From NCBI GenBank assembly GCA_964632485.1, contig CAZWDO010000002.1:22507-51024 (forward strand): 28,518 nt of DNA, in the 5' to 3' direction. Position 1 is the stretch's first letter; every line of letters starts with the position of its first letter. Both the position numbers and the translations under genes were made by a program. Of this stretch, positions 24,836 through 28,518 are shown piece after piece. Under the pieces are notes generated by a model that was not told the origin of the DNA, did no database searches, and was given only the letters and a program-made list of their open reading frames with translations. This DNA is from CAZWDO01 sp964632485 [NCBI: uncultured bacterium]. Lineage in GTDB: Bacteria; JAGOEH01.

Positions 24836-24958
24836 GAAAAAAATGATGGCAATGGAAAAATTCCCGGATTTTTTTTATTGCTTGGCATTTTGTCCCGGAT
24901 GAATCTATCAGGCAATTTCTCTTCAGTGGGAAATAAACTAAACGGAAAAGAGAATAAA

Positions 24959-25966
24959 ATGATTCAAAATCAAAAAATGACATGGAAAGAGGCTTTTTTT
25001 AATACTCCTGGCCCCCGACGATTGGCCGATTCTGCCGTTTTGATCGTAAAAGGATTTTTAATGGGTATTGCTGATGTGATTCCAGGAGTATCCGGAAGAA
25101 CCATTGCTTTGATCGTCGGTATTTATGAAAATATTTTAAACGCCGTTCAATCGATTGATTTAGCGGCGTTTAAACTTTTTTTCACAGGTAAATTTAAACA
25201 ATTGACGGCTAAAATTCATCTGCGTTTCCTTTTAGTTCTTTTTTTAGGAATCAACAGCGCAGTAATCGGATTATCCCGCGTAATGAATTACTTATTGAAT
25301 TATCATCCGGTACCGACGTGGGCATTTTTTTTTGGTTTAATCGGCGCTTCAATATTTATTGTTGCCGGGCATGTCCAAAAATGGACAATAGGTACATTCT
25401 TTATGGTGGTTTTGGGCGCTGTGGGCGGTTTTTTCTTAGTCGGATTGATTCCTCTAACTACGCCTGAAACCTGGTGGTTTATCTTTATTAGCGGGTTTAT
25501 TGCTATTTGCGCAATGATATTGCCGGGAATCAGCGGCGCGTTTATTTTATTGATCATTGGTAAATATGAGTTTATAACGGCTTCTCTTAAAAATCCATTT
25601 ATCCTGCAAAACTTTATCACCATTACGATTTTTTCGTTAGGTTGCGCTGTGGGCTTGGGCCTGTTTACTCGTTTCCTCAATTTTTTGCTGAAACAGTATC
25701 ATTCGCTGACGATGGCATTTTTAACGGGTTTAATGGCGGGTTCGCTGCGCAAAATCTGGCCGTGGAAATTTGTGCTGGAAAGCAGGGCCATCGGCAGCAA
25801 AATCATCCCTTTACGGACAGAGAATGTCCTGCCTAACGGAGATATCGCCTCAAATTGGATGGCTTTCAGTTTGATCTTGATGGGCTTATGTATTGTTTTT
25901 GCATTGCATTGGATTGCCAAAAAGCACAAGGAAACCGAACAGGGAGAGTATCGCCAGGCTAACTGA
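24959..25966 (+). CDS. popT: DUF368 polyprenyl-phosphate transporter
   Basis: 335 aa polytopic membrane protein. DUF368 proteins (PopT) have been shown in other bacteria to return undecaprenyl phosphate across the cytoplasmic membrane for envelope synthesis. The two inverted-repeat re-entrant motifs are present: GIADVIPGVSGRTIALIVGIYE (36-57, PGVSG at 42-46) and MILPGISGAFILLIIGKYE (186-204, PGISG at 189-193), among about eight hydrophobic segments. I chose the ATG at 24959, which follows GGAAAAGAG and begins the usual soluble N-terminus; an in-frame ATG at 24878 would add 27 poorly conserved residues. It is apparently monocistronic and converges on pcm. Confidence 0.9.
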   Translation: MIQNQKMTWKEAFFNTPGPRRLADSAVLIVKGFLMGIADVIPGVSGRTIALIVGIYENILNAVQSIDLAAFKLFFTGKFKQLTAKIHLRFLLVLFLGINSAVIGLSRVMNYLLNYHPVPTWAFFFGLIGASIFIVAGHVQKWTIGTFFMVVLGAVGGFFLVGLIPLTTPETWWFIFISGFIAICAMILPGISGAFILLIIGKYEFITASLKNPFILQNFITITIFSLGCAVGLGLFTRFLNFLLKQYHSLTMAFLTGLMAGSLRKIWPWKFVLESRAIGSKIIPLRTENVLPNGDIASNWMAFSLILMGLCIVFALHWIAKKHKETEQGEYRQAN

Positions 25967-25994
25967 TTTATTAGACGGGTTCCACAAGTTACTG

Positions 25995-26627
25995 TTAGGG
26001 TACATTGATCATGGGAACAAACGAGCATTCGCTCAGCTTAAAAATATCGGTCGTCTGACGGTTTCGAACCAACACGTTTAATTCCTGAAATTCATCAGTG
26101 CCCATGGGGAAAACGATTCGCCCGTATTCACTTGATAATTGGTCAATTAGCCGTTCCGGGATTTTTTTCACATACGCCGTGATAACAATTCGCTGAAATG
26201 GTTTTTGTTCGTCCCACCCCAAATAACCATCGCTTAATCGACGATAGATATTGCGGAATCCCATTTGGTCCAGCTTGAGGCCTGTTTGTTCGTAAAGTTG
26301 GGGAAGTAGTTCAATAGTATAGACTTCTTTTACCATTTTTGCCAGAATTGCCGTTTGATATCCGGACCCGGTCCCGATCTCCAAAACCCGTTCAATGCCA
26401 TTGAGATATAGAGCTTCAATCATACGAGCGACGGTAGATGGTTTGGATATAGTTTGATGATATCCGATTGGCAGTGAAATATCTTTATAGGCCATTCCTG
26501 CTAAAGCCGAATCAATAAAACGTTCACGGGGAACATCGTTCATCACAGAAAGCAGATATTTATCTCTAATTTTGATTTCACTTTCCAGATAATCTACCAT
26601 TTTTTTTCGGGAAAATCGGTAATTCAT
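25995..26627 (-). CDS. pcm: Protein-L-isoaspartate O-methyltransferase
   Basis: 210 aa cytoplasmic repair enzyme that methylates L-isoaspartyl residues in aged proteins with S-adenosylmethionine. Family hallmarks: MNDVPRERFI (29-38), LPIGYHQTISKPSTVARM (52-69), motif I VLEIGTGSGYQTAIL (81-95), and ITAYVKKIPERLIDQL towards the C-terminus. The ATG overlaps the surE stop (ATGA), the well-known surE-pcm pairing seen in many bacteria. It is the last gene of its operon. Confidence 0.97.
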   Translation of the reverse strand: MNYRFSRKKMVDYLESEIKIRDKYLLSVMNDVPRERFIDSALAGMAYKDISLPIGYHQTISKPSTVARMIEALYLNGIERVLEIGTGSGYQTAILAKMVKEVYTIELLPQLYEQTGLKLDQMGFRNIYRRLSDGYLGWDEQKPFQRIVITAYVKKIPERLIDQLSSEYGRIVFPMGTDEFQELNVLVRNRQTTDIFKLSECSFVPMINVP

Positions 26628-27367
26628 GGATGAGTCGTTTCTTTTTTTAAAGCTTGAAGTATTTTTTGATCGGTAAGGGTCAACATCAGGGGTGTAATAG
26701 AGACATATCCCTGTTGAGTTGTGTAAAAATCCGCTTCAGGGTCGCCATCCCAAAAAGGCCCTTCGCCACCAATTGTAAAATACAAGTCACCGTCTTCATT
26801 ATAGCGATGAACCAATTCATCTTTATAGTAGCGTTTTCCCAAATGGGTGTAGCGTATTCCCAATAATTTTTCAAATGGATAGCCGCTATAATTCACATTG
26901 ATAATTTTTGCATTTTTAAGATGGATAAAACGCGGAATAATTATATCGATAAATGGCAGAATGGGGAGGAAATAGTGATCGTCGCGGGGATCGACGCAAG
27001 AAATTGCGATTGATTTGACTCCCCTGAAAGCGCCTTCCAGGGCAGCGCCGACAGTCCCGCTGTAAAAAACGTCTTCTCCCATATTCGCGCCGTGGTTAAT
27101 CCCTGATATGATCAGGTCCGGCTTATCTTTAAATATGTAATTGAGGGCAATGAATACAGAATCAACTGGGGTTCCGGAAACCGAAAACTCACGAGGCCCC
27201 AATTGTTTTGCCCATAAAGGCGAACGTAGGGATATCGAGTGCGAAGTCGCGCTTTTTTCGCTGTCCGGCGCGACCACCCATACTTCATGGTGCGCGCTGA
27301 GGTGATCTTTTAAGATTTGGATGCCGCGGGCTTGGATACCATCGTCGTTGGTTAATAATATTCGCAT
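26624..27367 (-). CDS. surE: 5'/3'-nucleotidase SurE
   Basis: 247 aa metal-dependent phosphatase that dephosphorylates nucleoside monophosphates and short polyphosphate. The metal ligands are in place: LTNDDG (Asp8, Asp9), SEKSATSHS with Ser39, and SGINHGANMGEDVFYSGTVGAA with Asn91. I chose the ATG at 27367 because the family begins M-x-I-L-x-(T/S)-N-D-D-G and AGG lies 6 nt upstream. A GTG at 27382, overlapping the stop of the upstream gene (GTGA), would add five residues and is also possible. It is followed by pcm with a 4-nt overlap. Confidence 0.96.
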   Translation of the reverse strand: MRILLTNDDGIQARGIQILKDHLSAHHEVWVVAPDSEKSATSHSISLRSPLWAKQLGPREFSVSGTPVDSVFIALNYIFKDKPDLIISGINHGANMGEDVFYSGTVGAALEGAFRGVKSIAISCVDPRDDHYFLPILPFIDIIIPRFIHLKNAKIINVNYSGYPFEKLLGIRYTHLGKRYYKDELVHRYNEDGDLYFTIGGEGPFWDGDPEADFYTTQQGYVSITPLMLTLTDQKILQALKKETTHP

Positions 27368-27378
27368 ATCGCGCCTAT

Positions 27379-28434
27379 TCACTCATCTCTATTCGGGAGG
27401 GCATAGAGGATCGGATAGACCTCGGTTTGGATTAAGTAGCGAAAAAATTGATTTTGAAAAAGGCTATACATTGAACGGAGTTCCAAGCTGAGCATCAGAA
27501 ATACTCCTCCCTTCTGCGCAGTTGGAATGTACCAGTAATTAGTACTCTGGATTAAAACAGTTTGGCTGGCGGATTGAGGCCATATTACGTCAAGTTCTTC
27601 TGCTTCAACGGTATCAATTGCGGTAATTGTGTGTTGTACGATCTTCATGCCTTTTGTTTCCGGTACATCATAGTATAAAAAATGGTGGCGATCCAGCCAA
27701 TTCACCAGCGCCGTATCATTTTTTTCAATGAGATAAGCAGTGGGGGAAGCAGTTTGATAGCGGCTTTTTGTGATCGAATGGTAAGGACGAAGGCAAAGAA
27801 CCGTGTCGTGGGAATTATTTAATTCAATTAACGGCAATTCAAGGCATCGTTCGGTTTCTACATGTTCGAGCAAAGTTATGGTTTTATTTAGGGGGTATGA
27901 TTTGGATGCCTGGTTCCGGTCCTGGTGAATTCTATTTTTTATGAATGAACGGTTATGGCGGCAGAATTCCAGAAACCCTCTTACCGCGCTCAATTGCCCT
28001 TCGCTACGCCGCTGGATTCGATCGGTACCGGTCTGGCCGTTTCTGCCTTCCAATATCAATGACCAGGTATGTTGCAGTCCAAAACTTTGACGTCCATCAT
28101 TAAAATGAGTGGTGCTATGGCGCAAGCGCGTATCAGGGGAACCCACCACATATTCGGAACACGTAAAAGAATGGTTTGCCAGATAATTGCTTATAAAGGG
28201 CATAAACTCATTCTTACTGAATTTAATAAGAGTGGAATCGGTGTTGGGATTAGTTAAACACCCCCATTGTTCGTCCATTCTTTTAATGAAACCAAATTTC
28301 TGCCAAGCTTCACTGTAGGGCGAGTATTCATGAATGTCCAGAGTGACTTCCGGCTGAAATAACCAGAAGAGATGATGCAGCGCCTGGTTTTCTTTTTGTG
28401 TCAGGAGTTGATGATCCCGATTCATTTCTGGCAT
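27379..28434 (-). CDS. M14 zinc carboxypeptidase-like protein, N-terminus missing or frameshifted
   Basis: 351 aa from the ATG at 28434. The start region reads EMNRDHQLLTQKENQAL, matching the M14 substrate-binding N-R pair. VTLDIHEYSPY (30-40) carries the third zinc-ligand histidine, and LILEGRNGQTG supplies the likely catalytic Glu. The first half of an M14 domain, with the H-x-x-E zinc pair, is absent. Upstream, to the window edge, the three frames hold pieces of what should precede it (P-D-G in one frame, GTRFT in another) broken by stops, and an in-frame TAA lies two codons before the ATG. So this is either a pseudogene, a frameshifted copy or an assembly error at a contig end. It precedes surE, overlapping its alternative GTG start. 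Confidence 0.65.
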   Translation of the reverse strand: MPEMNRDHQLLTQKENQALHHLFWLFQPEVTLDIHEYSPYSEAWQKFGFIKRMDEQWGCLTNPNTDSTLIKFSKNEFMPFISNYLANHSFTCSEYVVGSPDTRLRHSTTHFNDGRQSFGLQHTWSLILEGRNGQTGTDRIQRRSEGQLSAVRGFLEFCRHNRSFIKNRIHQDRNQASKSYPLNKTITLLEHVETERCLELPLIELNNSHDTVLCLRPYHSITKSRYQTASPTAYLIEKNDTALVNWLDRHHFLYYDVPETKGMKIVQHTITAIDTVEAEELDVIWPQSASQTVLIQSTNYWYIPTAQKGGVFLMLSLELRSMYSLFQNQFFRYLIQTEVYPILYALPNRDE

Positions 28435-28518
28435 TTCTTAATTTTGCAGGTAAAGCGGGTGCCCATCAGGTAACGTTTAGAATAATGGGAAAACCCAGGG
28501 TAACACAGGATCAAATCT

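Noticed and set aside
24711-24902. Plus-strand open frame across tRNA-Pro
   Set aside because: It is antisense to the tRNA, with low-complexity lysine-rich translation and no ribosome binding site.
24870-24910. Sigma-54-like TTGGCA before popT
   Set aside because: The required -12 GC/TTGC element is missing at the fixed spacing.
1-28518. Mobile elements, CRISPR arrays, prophage or defence island
   Set aside because: No transposase, integrase, direct-repeat array, restriction enzyme or toxin-antitoxin pair could be found on either strand.

Overview
The window is a 28.5 kb bacterial chromosome segment of low-to-medium GC, densely packed with short intergenic gaps and several stop/start overlaps of 1-4 nt. 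Nearly everything is housekeeping: folate metabolism, seryl-tRNA synthetase, base-excision repair, DNA polymerase III tau/gamma, RecR, phospholipid synthesis, tRNA editing, SRP RNA, five tRNAs and glycogen phosphorylase. No transposase, integrase, phage gene or CRISPR array is visible. Promoters resemble the sigma-70 consensus (TTGACA/TTGACT, about 17 bp, TATATT/TATAAT) rather than the Bacteroidota type. None of the five tRNAs encodes its CCA end. A kinase with an AHQLGTP H-box, a YfiR-like protein, a very large alpha-2-macroglobulin and an M14-like peptidase would fit a member of the FCB group outside Bacteroidota (for example Calditrichota or KSB1-like), but this placement is an inference of low confidence.

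Layout. 1-4.1 kb: the 3' end of an unknown plus-strand gene converges on a tight minus-strand operon serS - orphan histidine kinase - folC. 4.1-5.4 kb: divergent promoters, tRNA-Glu with a strong terminator, then a small unknown gene overlapping nth. 5.4-7.3 kb (minus): a methyltransferase and a GT4 glycosyltransferase. 7.4-11.2 kb (plus): a zinc-ribbon methyltransferase, a YfiR-family periplasmic protein and a CHASE8-like hybrid histidine kinase, which together look like a YfiR-controlled phosphorelay. 11.2-15.7 kb (minus): a long co-directional run tadA - tRNA-Ser - tRNA-Ser - tRNA-Ala - SRP RNA - dnaX - ybaB - recR - pgsA - pgpA; its tadA-SRP-dnaX-ybaB-recR core recalls the Bacillus order. 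15.9-21.9 kb (minus): a 1999-residue alpha-2-macroglobulin-like protein lacking the thioester cysteine. 22.2-24.7 kb (plus): glycogen phosphorylase, divergent from it. 24.7-26 kb: tRNA-Pro (minus) and a DUF368 polyprenyl-phosphate transporter (plus). 26-28.5 kb (minus): an M14-like carboxypeptidase that looks broken at its 5' end, then surE and pcm.

The most distinctive unit is the YfiR/CHASE8 hybrid kinase pair. In Pseudomonas, YfiR represses a diguanylate cyclase (YfiN) through a CHASE8-type sensor; here the same sensor logic seems wired to a histidine kinase with its own receiver domain. Other points of note are a tadA stop codon lying inside a tRNA gene, a strong tRNA terminator between tRNA-Glu and the nth operon, a probable leaderless methyltransferase mRNA, and the decayed or mis-assembled start of the M14 gene at the right edge.
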